Of a DNA stretch of 64,000 bases, positions 1 through 8,321 are shown in pieces. The position numbers were made by a program, and so were the translations under genes. The notes below the pieces were generated by a model. It did no database searches. It saw only the letters and a program-made list of their open reading frames with translations, and was not told where the DNA came from. The stretch's first letter is position 1. Each line of letters begins with the position of its first letter. Source of the DNA: Lihuaxuella thermophila (GTDB taxonomy: Bacteria; Bacillota; Bacilli; Thermoactinomycetales; Thermoactinomycetaceae); the NCBI RefSeq assembly GCF_900110165.1, contig NZ_FOCQ01000011.1, positions 1 through 64,000 on the forward strand, given 5' to 3'.

Positions 1-484
1 CGCTTCCCACGAAACAAATATCGGACTGGTATTTTGGCGGAACCGAAAGCGGCCGGTACTTCTCCGGGTTGACAGCGAGCGGCAAGTGGATGGCCTGCTT
101 TTTGATTCTTTTGTAAAAAGGAACGCTGCTGCTGTCCTGGGTAATCACCAGATCATATGGACGGACCAGTTTTTCATGCGTTTGCAGACGGTAAGGATCA
201 TCCACGACCCAAACGCCGATCGGAATGCCGAACGATCTCAGCTTGTTAACCACCCATCCGGGCAGACAAGAGCCGCGGAAAGAAAGGATAAAATCAGGAC
301 GAAACGCTCGAATCCGAGAAAAGAGAAGAGAAGGCGATTCACGGCGCAGCAAAAACTTCTCCATTTTGAAGTTTGGCCATACCGTTTCCAGCTGCCGGAA
401 AGCATGCAAAATATTTTGGTCTTCGTCGGACAGATGGTTTTGAAACGAAAATCCGCATCCCGAAGAAATATAGAAAAGGCGCAT
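1..484 (-). CDS. CgeB-like glycosyltransferase, N-terminal part (3' end outside window)
   Basis: Reading the minus strand from an ATG at 484 gives an uninterrupted 161-codon frame running off the window edge. It begins MRLFYISSGCGFSF and contains a VWVVDDPYRL stretch followed by VITQDSSSVPFY and IHLPLAVNPEKY. The same series (WYTDDPYAID, VFTNESEAVPVY, IHLPLAAPH) is found in the full-length CgeB-like protein at 5859-6848, which supports the family call. CgeB proteins are cytoplasmic GT-B glycosyltransferases; in Bacillus subtilis cgeB affects outer spore surface maturation. A purine-rich Shine-Dalgarno (GAGAGGAAGG) lies upstream of the ATG. It is divergent from the sulfatase-fold gene across about 210 bp. 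The acceptor sugar is unknown. Confidence 0.8.
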   Translation of the reverse strand, partial: MRLFYISSGCGFSFQNHLSDEDQNILHAFRQLETVWPNFKMEKFLLRRESPSLLFSRIRAFRPDFILSFRGSCLPGWVVNKLRSFGIPIGVWVVDDPYRLQTHEKLVRPYDLVITQDSSSVPFYKRIKKQAIHLPLAVNPEKYRPLSVPPKYQSDICFVGS

Positions 485-694
485 CTCTCTCCGACCTTCC
501 TCTCATTTCTGATAGGCTACACTATTTTATTTATTGCATCGTTCACCCGTTCGCTGATTTTGCAAAAATCCTCACCTGTCTATCCACACTTGTCCATCAT
601 TCACCCACACAGAACAAAGCAGCACCTCATATGCTGAAGATGTACTAAACGATATCGGATGAAGACTCGGATCGAAAATTAGGAGGAATGAAAG

Positions 695-2047
695 TTGAAA
701 ATCATCCTCATAGCGGTCGACACCTTGCGGGCAGACCGATTGGGTTGTTATGGTTACAAAAAAGCTTCCATCAGCCCTCACATTAACGCTTTAGCTGAAC
801 GGGGCATTCTATTCGAGGAAATGATAGCAGAAAATAATGTCACTCAAAGCGCTTTCGTGACGATGATGACCGGAAAAAATCCGCATCAGCACGGGATTGT
901 CAATATGAAACCCACCCGCATTTCACCGAAATTAATCCCGCTCGCACAAATCTTGCAAAAGAACGGCTATCAAACGGCGGCTGTGGATTGCAATTATAAA
1001 ATTACGGGCCAGCCAAACCCCTGGTTTAAGAAAGGATACCAAACGTATATGGATCCTTCGGAGCAGTTAAACACACATTTCACCCTTCCCGCACAGGAAA
1101 TTAATCAAAAGGCCATTCCATGGATCAAAAAGCACCGCAACGTTTCGAATTTTTTCCTCTTCTTGCATTATTGGGAACCCCATTATCCATACATGCCAGA
1201 CAACTCTTTTGCAAAATGGGCGGAACAACACTCAACAAGCAGAACAAGCAAAGAAGTCCCTTTGAAAGCAGTGATGAGGGAGCCGCTGTGGAGTTTCATC
1301 CAAAAATATAATCCGCGTGAATACCCGGCCGGCAAAATCCGCCAACTATATGATGGTTCGGTAAAGCAAGCAGATCATTATATAGGTGAGCTGATTTCCA
1401 CTCTTTCAGACCTCGGAATCCTGAATGAAACATTAATCGTTCTTGTGGCAGACCATGGAGAAAGCCTGGGGGAACATCGAATATACTTTGACCACCACGG
1501 ATTGTATGAGCCGACCATTCACGTCCCGCTCATTATTTCCTGTCCGGATAAACTTCCAAAAAACAAAAGGATCACCGCTCTCTGTCAACATGCGGATCTT
1601 CTGCCGACAATCCTGGACATCGCTGGTGTGAAGACTCCAAAAGCGATCGGGCCGATCGACGGACGCTCTCTTCTTCCCGTCATCGAAGGAAAGCAACAGG
1701 AAATTCGTCCCTTTGTCATTTCATGTGAAGCCAACTGGCAATTAAAGCGTTGTATTCGCACCCATCAGTGGAAATTGATTCAGTCTCTGGAAAAAGACGT
1801 GTATGGCAATCCCAGATGGGAACTGTACAACCTGAAACAAGATCCCGCAGAAAACAAAAATGTGCTGAAACAATATCCCAACGTGGCGAGAAAATTGAAA
1901 AACCAAATGAACCTATGGGTGAAGTCGATGCTGACTAAATATAAAAAGAAAGATCCGCTTACATGCGGAATTAAAGTGCGCCTTCACCGTGCCACAGTCG
2001 CAGAAGAAGAAAAAGTCAAACAACGGCTCAGTGAACTGGGTTATTAA
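695..2047 (+). CDS. Sulfatase-fold (alkaline phosphatase superfamily) hydrolase with Thr at the nucleophile position
   Basis: 450 aa, TTG start chosen because AGGAGG at 681-686 lies 8 bases upstream. The N-terminus has the metal-binding Asp (IAVDTLRADRLGCYGY, D9) and the C-terminal half has the second metal site (VADHGESLGEH, about residues 252-262), followed by the small C-terminal sulfatase subdomain. True sulfatases carry Cys or Ser within C/S-x-P-S-R; here the equivalent run is T50-QSAFVTMMTG, so formylglycine cannot form. That points to a phosphodiesterase, phosphonate hydrolase or phospho-group transferase rather than a sulfatase. No signal peptide is visible, so it is probably cytosolic. 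It ends at a strong hairpin terminator and faces a second superfamily member convergently, near cysC and glycosyltransferases. Family call is secure; substrate unknown. Confidence 0.85.
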   Translation: MKIILIAVDTLRADRLGCYGYKKASISPHINALAERGILFEEMIAENNVTQSAFVTMMTGKNPHQHGIVNMKPTRISPKLIPLAQILQKNGYQTAAVDCNYKITGQPNPWFKKGYQTYMDPSEQLNTHFTLPAQEINQKAIPWIKKHRNVSNFFLFLHYWEPHYPYMPDNSFAKWAEQHSTSRTSKEVPLKAVMREPLWSFIQKYNPREYPAGKIRQLYDGSVKQADHYIGELISTLSDLGILNETLIVLVADHGESLGEHRIYFDHHGLYEPTIHVPLIISCPDKLPKNKRITALCQHADLLPTILDIAGVKTPKAIGPIDGRSLLPVIEGKQQEIRPFVISCEANWQLKRCIRTHQWKLIQSLEKDVYGNPRWELYNLKQDPAENKNVLKQYPNVARKLKNQMNLWVKSMLTKYKKKDPLTCGIKVRLHRATVAEEEKVKQRLSELGY

Positions 2048-2077
2048 AAATGACTCCCACTCTCGGAGTCATTTTTT
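2046..2077 (+). terminator. Rho-independent terminator of the sulfatase-fold gene
   Basis: ATGACTCC / GGAGTCAT stem with a short loop, followed by six T residues, directly after the stop codon at 2047. Confidence 0.8.
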
Positions 2078-2146
2078 ATCTTTTCATTGTTCGCGGTCAT
2101 CCGTATCTCCCATCCCAACCTTCAAATTCCTCCTGTAGAAAGCCAT

Positions 2147-2183
2147 CAAACCCACGATTCGTGACCGTGGGTTTGTTCTTTTA
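2147..2183. terminator. Hairpin between convergent genes
   Basis: Perfect 10-bp stem CAAACCCACG (2147-2156) / CGTGGGTTTG (2166-2175) with a 9-base loop and a T-rich tail on the plus side. It probably terminates transcripts in one or both directions. Confidence 0.55.
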
Positions 2184-3569
2184 AATCGGTATAATCTTTC
2201 CCCTCATTCCCTTCAGCGGAGGGATGCCAAACTGGTGTAAGAGGGTCGGGGCCATATCCATCAAGTGAATCCGCTCCAGCTTTTTTCCCCCTCTTCCCTC
2301 CCGGTTGAGCGCTGAAATGAATATTCCTTCATAATCATGGTTTGCCCCATCGGGACCTGTATCATTTTCATAAACGTATAATTTGCCCATTCCGATACTT
2401 CCTACAGAGCGCCAATATAAATCGCCAAAATAGATAATCAGGTCAGGAGGGATGTTTTTGATGGCGGCATATCGCTTTGTAGGTTTAAACACTTTTGTAT
2501 TTAAGTGCCTTCCCTGTTCATCGGTCAGCGCTTTAAGTTTTTTTATCAACAGGTTGCGCACTTGTTCATACTTTTTCTTAGGAATGACCCCCTCCGGCTC
2601 CCTGCCTTTTACATTCAAACAGAGACGTCCATAATATCCGCCGTAACCCCAGGCCTTCGTCCGTTTCCAATCCACCAAATCGGGATGGAAAGAAGTTGCG
2701 TCTCGTACCGGCTCTTTCAGCTTGAGAAAACCTTCACGCATCAACCATTCGTTGATACAAAATCCTCCATCCATGCGTTTGGCTCCGTGGTCGGATACGA
2801 TGAAGATCCGGGTTTCGGGGGAAACGCAAGAGAGCAGCTCTCCGATTTGTCCATCCACATACCGGTAATATTCAAAAATCGCATCTTTATATGAAGATGG
2901 TTCGTGCAAGACATGCTTCTCGTCCATAAAATGCCAAAAAGCGTGATGGATGCGGTCGATTCCCATCTCTACCATCATAAAAAAATCCCACGGTTTATGC
3001 TTGATCAGATAGCGCGCCACAGCAAAGCGAATCCGGGTCATCTCATAGATATCTTTTAACAGTTCCCCTGTTGGCTTCGTGCGAAAATGGGTTACATCAA
3101 ATCGATACTCTCCCACTTCCTGCTCGATTTCTTCTGCTAAGGATGAAGGGTAAGTATACGGAACCGATCGGTCAGGGGTCAAGAAGCAAGACACCAGATG
3201 ACCGCGGATCGGCTTGGGAGGATAAGTTGGAGGCACTCCGATGACAATCGATTGGTATCCATGCTTACCCAAAACGTCCCAAACTGCAGGCTCTTGCAGA
3301 AAAAAACTGTCTACCACTCCTACATCGGCATAATCATAGCTGTTGCGGTTTCGGAAACCGTAAAATCCGAGTTGCCCGGGGTCTTTTCCTGTCATCATCG
3401 AGGCCCAGGCCGGAACGGTAATCGGCGGGTCTGAACTTCTCATGCGGGCATAGACACCCGACTGCAAAACCCGCTTTATATTTGGCAATTGATCCAGCCA
3501 ACGGTCAAATACCAAGGATGGTTCTGCACAATCCAAACCGATGACCATGACTTTGCCGCGGGAACTCAT
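2181..3569 (-). CDS. Alkaline phosphatase superfamily phosphodiesterase / nucleotide pyrophosphatase-like protein
   Basis: 462 aa. The N-terminus GKVMVIGLDCAEPSL supplies a metal-binding Asp (D13), and ITVPAWASMMTGKDPG places Thr51 at the nucleophile position, as in the type I phosphodiesterase/nucleotide pyrophosphatase branch. Further metal-site motifs are EMGIDRIHHAFWHF (about residue 200) and VSDHGAKRMDGG (about 258). The C-terminal MDMAPTLLHQFGIP resembles the end of phosphoglycerate-mutase/pyrophosphatase-like members. Its start codon overlaps the stop of cysC by 4 bases (ATGA), so the two are translationally coupled. The pairing suggests action on a nucleotide or phospho-sugar made with adenylyl-sulfate kinase, but that is inference. 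No signal peptide seen. Confidence 0.85.
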   Translation of the reverse strand: MSSRGKVMVIGLDCAEPSLVFDRWLDQLPNIKRVLQSGVYARMRSSDPPITVPAWASMMTGKDPGQLGFYGFRNRNSYDYADVGVVDSFFLQEPAVWDVLGKHGYQSIVIGVPPTYPPKPIRGHLVSCFLTPDRSVPYTYPSSLAEEIEQEVGEYRFDVTHFRTKPTGELLKDIYEMTRIRFAVARYLIKHKPWDFFMMVEMGIDRIHHAFWHFMDEKHVLHEPSSYKDAIFEYYRYVDGQIGELLSCVSPETRIFIVSDHGAKRMDGGFCINEWLMREGFLKLKEPVRDATSFHPDLVDWKRTKAWGYGGYYGRLCLNVKGREPEGVIPKKKYEQVRNLLIKKLKALTDEQGRHLNTKVFKPTKRYAAIKNIPPDLIIYFGDLYWRSVGSIGMGKLYVYENDTGPDGANHDYEGIFISALNREGRGGKKLERIHLMDMAPTLLHQFGIPPLKGMRGKIIPI

Positions 3570-4123
3570 AAATGTTCACCCGCTGCCAAGCCAGGTATGG
3601 ATCTTTGCCGTGAGAGGTATTGGATGACGCGTTCCGCACTCTCTTCCGGCGTTTCAGCCAATGTTTCGATGACTAAGTCAGGATTGACCGGTTCTTCATA
3701 AGGATCACTGATGCCGGTAAAGTGATCAATTTTTCCCGCCAACGCTTTTTTGTAGAGCCCTTTCACATCCCGTTCCATACATACATTGAGGGGACATTTG
3801 ACATAGATCTCAGCATAATTTTCAATCTGTCTGCGGCAATAGTCCCTCATTTCCTGATATGGGGTGATAAATGAAGCCAGCACGATGACCCCATGATCAG
3901 TTAACAGTTTCGCGATAAATGCCGCCCTCTGTATATGCATAAAACGGTCTTCTTTAGAAAACCCCAGATCTCTGTTCATCACTTCACGCAAAACATCGCC
4001 ATCGAGCAGCTGGACACGCAATCGGTGTTCACGATTCAGGCGTTCTTCAACCAGACGGGCGACTGTTGTTTTCCCTGCTCCGGACAAACCCGTAAACCAC
4101 AGGGTAATCCCTTTTTGTTCCAT
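3566..4123 (-). CDS. cysC: Adenylyl-sulfate (APS) kinase
   Basis: 185 aa. It phosphorylates APS with ATP to give PAPS, the donor for sulfotransferases and the substrate of PAPS reductase. The Walker A loop GLSGAGKTT is at residues 12-20, followed by the family motifs LLDGDVLREV, FSKEDRFMHI and FITPYQEMRDYC, and YVKCPLNVCMERDVKGLY. Length is close to the usual 200 aa. RBS GGAGGTGAAAGT precedes the ATG. No ATP sulfurylase, PAPS reductase or other assimilation gene is nearby; instead it is fused translationally to an alkaline-phosphatase-superfamily gene beside sugar transferases. A role in making PAPS for a sulfated surface molecule is therefore conceivable (inference). Enzyme identity is firm. 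Confidence 0.93.
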   Translation of the reverse strand: MEQKGITLWFTGLSGAGKTTVARLVEERLNREHRLRVQLLDGDVLREVMNRDLGFSKEDRFMHIQRAAFIAKLLTDHGVIVLASFITPYQEMRDYCRRQIENYAEIYVKCPLNVCMERDVKGLYKKALAGKIDHFTGISDPYEEPVNPDLVIETLAETPEESAERVIQYLSRQRSIPGLAAGEHL

Positions 4124-4425
4124 ACTTTCACCTCCGGTCTCGGTTACTATATGACCAAGGCGAAGTATTTGAAACGCCCTTTGCCTAGAAAGTGAAAGTT
4201 TGGGTTTTCACTCCTTCCAACGTAAAAACGGCTTTCGATGCAGATGCCGGCCAATTGTCTCGTGCCAGGACCAGATGTAGTTGATACATCCCGATTCCGG
4301 GAATGAGAGGTTATTTCGAACTATTTTCGTCACTAAGAAGATGCAAAATGACACCTGTCTTCCAGGTGTCATGAAAAAACAAGTATAAGAATATACTGGG
4401 GCTTGCTTAGGAAGAGATGGGTGGC
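4124..4425. other. Intergenic region upstream of cysC
   Basis: No gene seen. It contains the terminator of the yitT-like gene (4345-4379). On the minus strand CATATAGTA (4145-4153) fits a mother-cell-type -10 (CATAnnnTA), but no convincing -35 accompanies it, so the promoter remains a guess. Confidence 0.4.
4345..4379 (-). terminator. Terminator of the YitT-family gene
   Basis: Perfect 10-bp stem ATGACACCTG / CAGGTGTCAT (4348-4357 with 4363-4372). Read on the minus strand it is followed by TTTTGC. Confidence 0.75.
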
Positions 4426-5316
4426 TTAATGAATATCCCTCTTCTTAAACCTTCCGCCTCTCACTTCATGTATATTTCCAATTGCCAGGAATGCCTCAGG
4501 GTCCACTTCTTCAACGATCGATTTCAACTTGGCCTCTTCTAAACGCGTCACCACACAAAAGATTACTTTTTTGTCATCCCCTGTATATGCGCCTTCTCCG
4601 CTCAAATAGGTGACTCCACGGCCCAATCGATTTAAGATGCATTGGCCCAGCTTTTCCGGCTTATCACTGATGATCCAAACGGATTTTGTTTCATCAAATC
4701 CTTCAATGGTCGTATCAATCATTTTGAAAGCGATAAAATAGGCGATTAAAGAGTACATCGCACGATCCCAGCCAAATACAAATCCGGCGCTTCCAAGAAT
4801 GAAAATGTTAAAGAACATGACCGTTTGCCCAACAGAGAAAGGGAGTTTTTTGTTAAACATAATGGCCAGTATTTCTGTTCCATCCAGTGATCCACCGTAT
4901 CTGATGACAATACCTATACCAATTCCCAGGATTATTCCGCCAAATACAGCAGCCAATAAAGGATCATCTGTCAACGGAGGAACCGGATGCAGCAACGAGG
5001 TTCCGACCGACATGACGATGACGCCAAACAAAGTCGAGATCGCAAAGGTTTTCCCGATTTGTTTGTAACCCAGAAAGAAAAAAGGGATATTCAGCACGAA
5101 TAAAAAAGCCCCCAAACTCAATCCGGTAAGGTGAGATAAAATAATGGAAATCCCGACAATTCCTCCGTCAATCACTTGGTTGGGAACCAAAAAAATCTCC
5201 AAGCCAACGGCTACGAGCACCGCGCCGAGTAAAATCAATGTTCCTCGCTTCAGTACTTTTGTTATTGTCAACTTTTGATGATCCATTTTTTCGAGCTCAG
5301 GTGCAACGATTCCCAC
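4426..5316 (-). CDS. YitT family membrane protein (DUF161 plus C-terminal DUF2179)
   Basis: 296 aa. Five or six hydrophobic segments fill residues 25-200 (for example GTLILLGAVLVAVGLEIFLV, then the VPNQVIDGGIVGIS motif typical of the family, and FGGIILGIGIGIVIRYGGS). They are followed by a soluble domain from about residue 215 ending KSIVEEVDPEAFLAIGNIHEVRGGRF, the DUF2179 signature. These inner-membrane proteins are widespread in Firmicutes; their transport substrate is not established. The start used is GTG at 5316; an ATG ten codons later (MDHQ) is possible because the ribosome-binding site is weak in both cases. Single gene with its own terminator. Confidence 0.9.
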   Translation of the reverse strand: MGIVAPELEKMDHQKLTITKVLKRGTLILLGAVLVAVGLEIFLVPNQVIDGGIVGISIILSHLTGLSLGAFLFVLNIPFFFLGYKQIGKTFAISTLFGVIVMSVGTSLLHPVPPLTDDPLLAAVFGGIILGIGIGIVIRYGGSLDGTEILAIMFNKKLPFSVGQTVMFFNIFILGSAGFVFGWDRAMYSLIAYFIAFKMIDTTIEGFDETKSVWIISDKPEKLGQCILNRLGRGVTYLSGEGAYTGDDKKVIFCVVTRLEEAKLKSIVEEVDPEAFLAIGNIHEVRGGRFKKRDIH

Positions 5317-5420
5317 TAATCAGTGCCCCCCCTTTTAAACTTGTAGCACGATACCTCTCCAATGAGGCATCTACCGGCCCCGACCCGCCAAGAACAGACA
5401 ATCAGCGATCACTCCGAAAA

Positions 5421-5453
5421 ATGGAGAAAATCCTCCCACTCCTGTTGGGAGGC
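5421..5453 (-). terminator. Terminator following the small ORF at 5468-5599
   Basis: 7-bp stem CCTCCCA / TGGGAGG (5432-5438 with 5446-5452). Minus-strand reading continues ATTTTCTCCATTTTT. Confidence 0.5.
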
Positions 5454-5467
5454 ATTGATTCAACCAT

Positions 5468-5599
5468 TCACTCTTCTATTTCCACCGAACAAGCCCATCC
5501 ATTTCCGGCGATAGCTGTGAGAAGCTGATAAATGGCCCGTGGAACGGTCACATGGAGCGCACCGCTTTTGTAATCGGGCAGAATAAGCCGGATTGTCAT
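5468..5599 (-). CDS. Possible small protein, 43 aa, unknown function
   Basis: A short frame in a 540-bp gap encodes a protein beginning MTIRLILPDYKSGALHV and ending WACSVEIEE. A TATAAT-like -10 sits about 75 bases upstream (5672-5677 region, extended TAGTATAAT), and the hairpin at 5421-5453 lies just downstream, so it has the layout of a single-gene transcript. Against it, the only Shine-Dalgarno candidate (GGGAAG) abuts the ATG with no spacer, and no family is recognised. The rest of the 5317-5858 gap shows no other convincing feature. Confidence 0.35.
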   Translation of the reverse strand: MTIRLILPDYKSGALHVTVPRAIYQLLTAIAGNGWACSVEIEE

Positions 5600-5858
5600 C
5601 TTCCCAGATGCACATACCTGAATAGATCAGACGGGCCTCAACGGAAAAGGAACATTCGTTGCGGGCCAGTACCGTTTTATTATACTACAAAAGCAGCGCA
5701 AAAAAAATTGTCATCTTACTCGCAAGTCAGAATGAACATGATGAACCGGTCCGCCATATCGCATATCCATCGCACATGCACTGCATCTCTTGCGAATGGC
5801 CGGCGGTATAAGCTAACATCTGTTTGGAAAAAGGAAGGATTTGAGGCACAGGGAGTGG

Positions 5859-6848
5859 TCAAATCTGATTTTTTATGCCTCCCGATTGGATGAGTTGAAC
5901 CATTTTTTGAATCCGGTGTTCATAGAGGTGTTCGCGAATCGTGCGCTGATAAGCTCGGGCTGCGATCTTTCGGCGCAACTGTTCCCTTGGGAGATAGAAG
6001 CGGATTTTCTCCTTAAGCTCTTCCAAAGAGCGAAATGAGACCATTTCCTCGTCAGATACATAATATTTTTGTAAATCCTGCCGGAAATCGATGATTTGAA
6101 ACGCACTGCAGGCGGCAATCTCAAAGAGACGATTATTGGGGGTTGCAGCACGAACCCTGAGTCGGTTTTGTTTGAGGTATGGATCATCAAAAGACCGATG
6201 GATATTTAATACAATCCGTGCACCATTGTAATATCTGCATACTTCACTCGGCTTCACCCAGCCTTTCCGAAGACGGAAGAATGATTTGCTGGAGAGGCGG
6301 TCCCATCCGGGCCCCACCAGCCGCGTCTGGAAACGTTTCAGGACAGGACTTATTTTTTCCATGACTGCCAGACGATTTTGAAAGGCCGAACCGACCAGGA
6401 CAATCTGAGAACGATAGGAAGGCGGTACAGTTTTAAGAGATTGGTAGGTGAGATGAGGAGCAGCCAAAGGAAGATGAATCACGCGGGCTGAACATTTCTT
6501 TTGATAAACGGGCACGGCTTCGCTTTCATTGGTAAACACCCAGTCAAATGCGTGACAAGTTTGAACGGATCGGTCAATTGCATAGGGGTCATCCGTGTAC
6601 CAAACCGCTTTTGGAAGGGGAAGAGTTTTGATGAGTTGAAGGTTGGCCTCTGTCAAACGCTCTCCCAACATGGCCAACAGAAAGTCGGGACGTGTTTCTC
6701 TTTTCAGATGGTTCCATTTCTGTTCCAGTGTTTCACCGGGCCGGATCACAATGACCTGAAACCCCATTCTCCTCATGGCCTGTACGACGGAAATATCGAT
6801 AAAAGTAAAAGGTTTGCGGATTGCTGACGGAACATACACCACGTTCAT
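5859..6848 (-). CDS. CgeB-like spore-maturation glycosyltransferase
   Basis: 329 aa, close to the 317 aa of Bacillus subtilis CgeB. GT-B fold: the N-terminal Rossmann half holds WYTDDPYAID (about residues 93-102) and VFTNESEAVPVY. The C-terminal half has the NIHRSFDDPY, NNRLFEIAACSAFQI and EHLYEHRIQKMV motifs of the glycosyl-transferase 1_2 family. No membrane segment or signal; cytoplasmic. The RBS GGGGAGAGGGAG precedes the ATG. It is the second copy in the window (see 1-484) and is divergent from a MurF-like gene, 96 bp apart. In sporulating bacilli such enzymes act in the mother cell on the spore crust glycan. Donor and acceptor are unknown. Confidence 0.88.
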   Translation of the reverse strand: MNVVYVPSAIRKPFTFIDISVVQAMRRMGFQVIVIRPGETLEQKWNHLKRETRPDFLLAMLGERLTEANLQLIKTLPLPKAVWYTDDPYAIDRSVQTCHAFDWVFTNESEAVPVYQKKCSARVIHLPLAAPHLTYQSLKTVPPSYRSQIVLVGSAFQNRLAVMEKISPVLKRFQTRLVGPGWDRLSSKSFFRLRKGWVKPSEVCRYYNGARIVLNIHRSFDDPYLKQNRLRVRAATPNNRLFEIAACSAFQIIDFRQDLQKYYVSDEEMVSFRSLEELKEKIRFYLPREQLRRKIAARAYQRTIREHLYEHRIQKMVQLIQSGGIKNQI

Positions 6849-6898
6849 CTATTTCTCCCTCTCCCCAGCGTGTATCCCACACCTCTGATGCAGACCCA

Positions 6899-6907
6899 CA
6901 TACAATA
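6899..6907 (+). promoter_or_regulatory. Mother-cell-type (sigma-E/sigma-K-like) -10 element before the MurF-like gene
   Basis: CATACAATA matches the CATAnnnTA (sigma-K) and CATACAnT (sigma-E) -10 consensus. An ACA about 17 bases upstream (6879-6881) could be the loose sigma-K -35. Transcription would start near 6914, ahead of the TTG start at 6945. Confidence 0.45.
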
Positions 6908-6944
6908 ATACGATCCAGTAATGAAAGATGAGGGGGGATTGAGG

Positions 6945-8321
6945 TTGTTTCCCATAAACCTGGGCCAATTGGCGCGTGTGGTAGGCGGACAACTCGTACG
7001 CGGAAACCCCAACACGCCGGTAAAACATGCGATTTATCAAAACATCCGTTATTTGGGTCCGGGCAGGATCTTTTTTATCACTGCGAAATATACGAAAAAA
7101 TTTTCTCCCGTAGAGCTTCGTACAAAAAGCAGCGCCGGAATCGTTGCCACCCCCGCATGGAAAAATCTGATCCCGTCCCACCATCCGCTCATCATTGTAC
7201 CGAATGCGGATGAAGCACTCTGGAAATTAGCCGTTCGGCAACGGAGTCATACGAAAGCCCTGGTGATCGGCATTACCGGCAGCCAGGGAAAAACGACAAC
7301 GAAGGAAATGTTGGCATCCATCTTAAAGAGAAAGTATATTACCTATAAATCCCCCGCCAACAATAACATTGCCTTATACACTCCCGGCCATCTGTTTCAT
7401 CTGAACGGCAGTCATCAGGCGGTCGTTCTGGAAATGGGAATGGCCAGTTTGGGCAACATTCGAAAACAATGTCTGCTTGCACGGCCCACCATCGGAGTGG
7501 TAACCAATGTGGGAGAAGCCCATGTTGGCAAACTGGGCAACTCTCTTAAGAATGTGGTGAAAGCCAAGCAAGAGCTGATCGACGGGATGAATCGGCAAGG
7601 AATCCTGGTTTTGAACGCCGATGATAAAGGAAGCCGTCATCTTTCCGTGGCAAATTTCCACGGCAAAGTAGTCACCATCGGAATCAGGAAACCAGCAACA
7701 CTACAGGCCAAAAATATCCGTTTCACTACGAACGGAATGCATTTTACGGTCAACGGGGACCCCTATCATATCAAGACATGGGGCAGGCACAATGTTTACA
7801 ATGCCCTTGCCGCCATTGCGGTTGCCAGAGTTTTAAAGCTTCCGGTTCCCCTCATTCAAAAAGGACTGGCCAATTATGACGCTCCCAGCATGCGCCTGCA
7901 AAAAGTCCGGGGGATCAACGGCTTCCTGCTGATCAATGACGCCTATAATGCCAATCCTTCTTCCATGATCGCCGGCCTCAAAGTATTAAAAAGAGTTTCC
8001 AAACAGCGCACCAGTGCCGCTGTGTTGGGAGATATCCACGAATTGGGCAACTACAGCGTCCCGGGTCACTCCCGTGTCGGCAAATTTGTCGGCAACAAAA
8101 TCAAGCCTTCCTATCTGATTACCATTGGGCCGCAAGCAGCCGTCATCGCCCGGACTGCCGCAGCTCACGGAATGCCGGGAAACCGAATCCGCTCCTTTTC
8201 CACGCAAGCGGCAGCCCTTCGATTTATCCGTTCCACGATCCCGTCCGGTTCTGTCCTCTACTTTAAAGCCTCGCGAAAAATGAGGCTGGAATGGCTGGTA
8301 AATCACCTCAAAGCTCGTTAA
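6945..8321 (+). CDS. MurF-like Mur ligase (UDP-MurNAc-tripeptide--D-Ala-D-Ala ligase family), paralog 1
   Basis: 458 aa from TTG at 6945, chosen because GAGGGGGG at 6930-6937 is correctly spaced and because the start then aligns residue for residue with the paralog at 17610 (INLGQLARVVGG against ISLGTLAKIAKG). ATP loop ITGSQGKTTTKEM lies near residue 110; VVLEMGM, TNVGEAHVGKLG, HNVYNALAAIA, MRLQKVRG and the MurF hallmark INDAYNANPSSM follow in order, so all three Mur ligase domains are present and the active site looks intact. MurF proper joins D-Ala-D-Ala to the cell-wall precursor. Here no other mur or ddl gene is near; neighbours are spore-surface sugar genes and a mother-cell-type -10 lies upstream. 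A spore-specific amide ligase is my inference. It overlaps the GT2 gene by 4 bases tail to tail. Confidence 0.85.
   Translation: MFPINLGQLARVVGGQLVRGNPNTPVKHAIYQNIRYLGPGRIFFITAKYTKKFSPVELRTKSSAGIVATPAWKNLIPSHHPLIIVPNADEALWKLAVRQRSHTKALVIGITGSQGKTTTKEMLASILKRKYITYKSPANNNIALYTPGHLFHLNGSHQAVVLEMGMASLGNIRKQCLLARPTIGVVTNVGEAHVGKLGNSLKNVVKAKQELIDGMNRQGILVLNADDKGSRHLSVANFHGKVVTIGIRKPATLQAKNIRFTTNGMHFTVNGDPYHIKTWGRHNVYNALAAIAVARVLKLPVPLIQKGLANYDAPSMRLQKVRGINGFLLINDAYNANPSSMIAGLKVLKRVSKQRTSAAVLGDIHELGNYSVPGHSRVGKFVGNKIKPSYLITIGPQAAVIARTAAAHGMPGNRIRSFSTQAAALRFIRSTIPSGSVLYFKASRKMRLEWLVNHLKAR

Noticed and set aside
86-637. 183-codon plus-strand frame at the window start
   Set aside because: It is antisense to the CgeB-like coding sequence on the minus strand, which has clear homology to the protein at 5859-6848.
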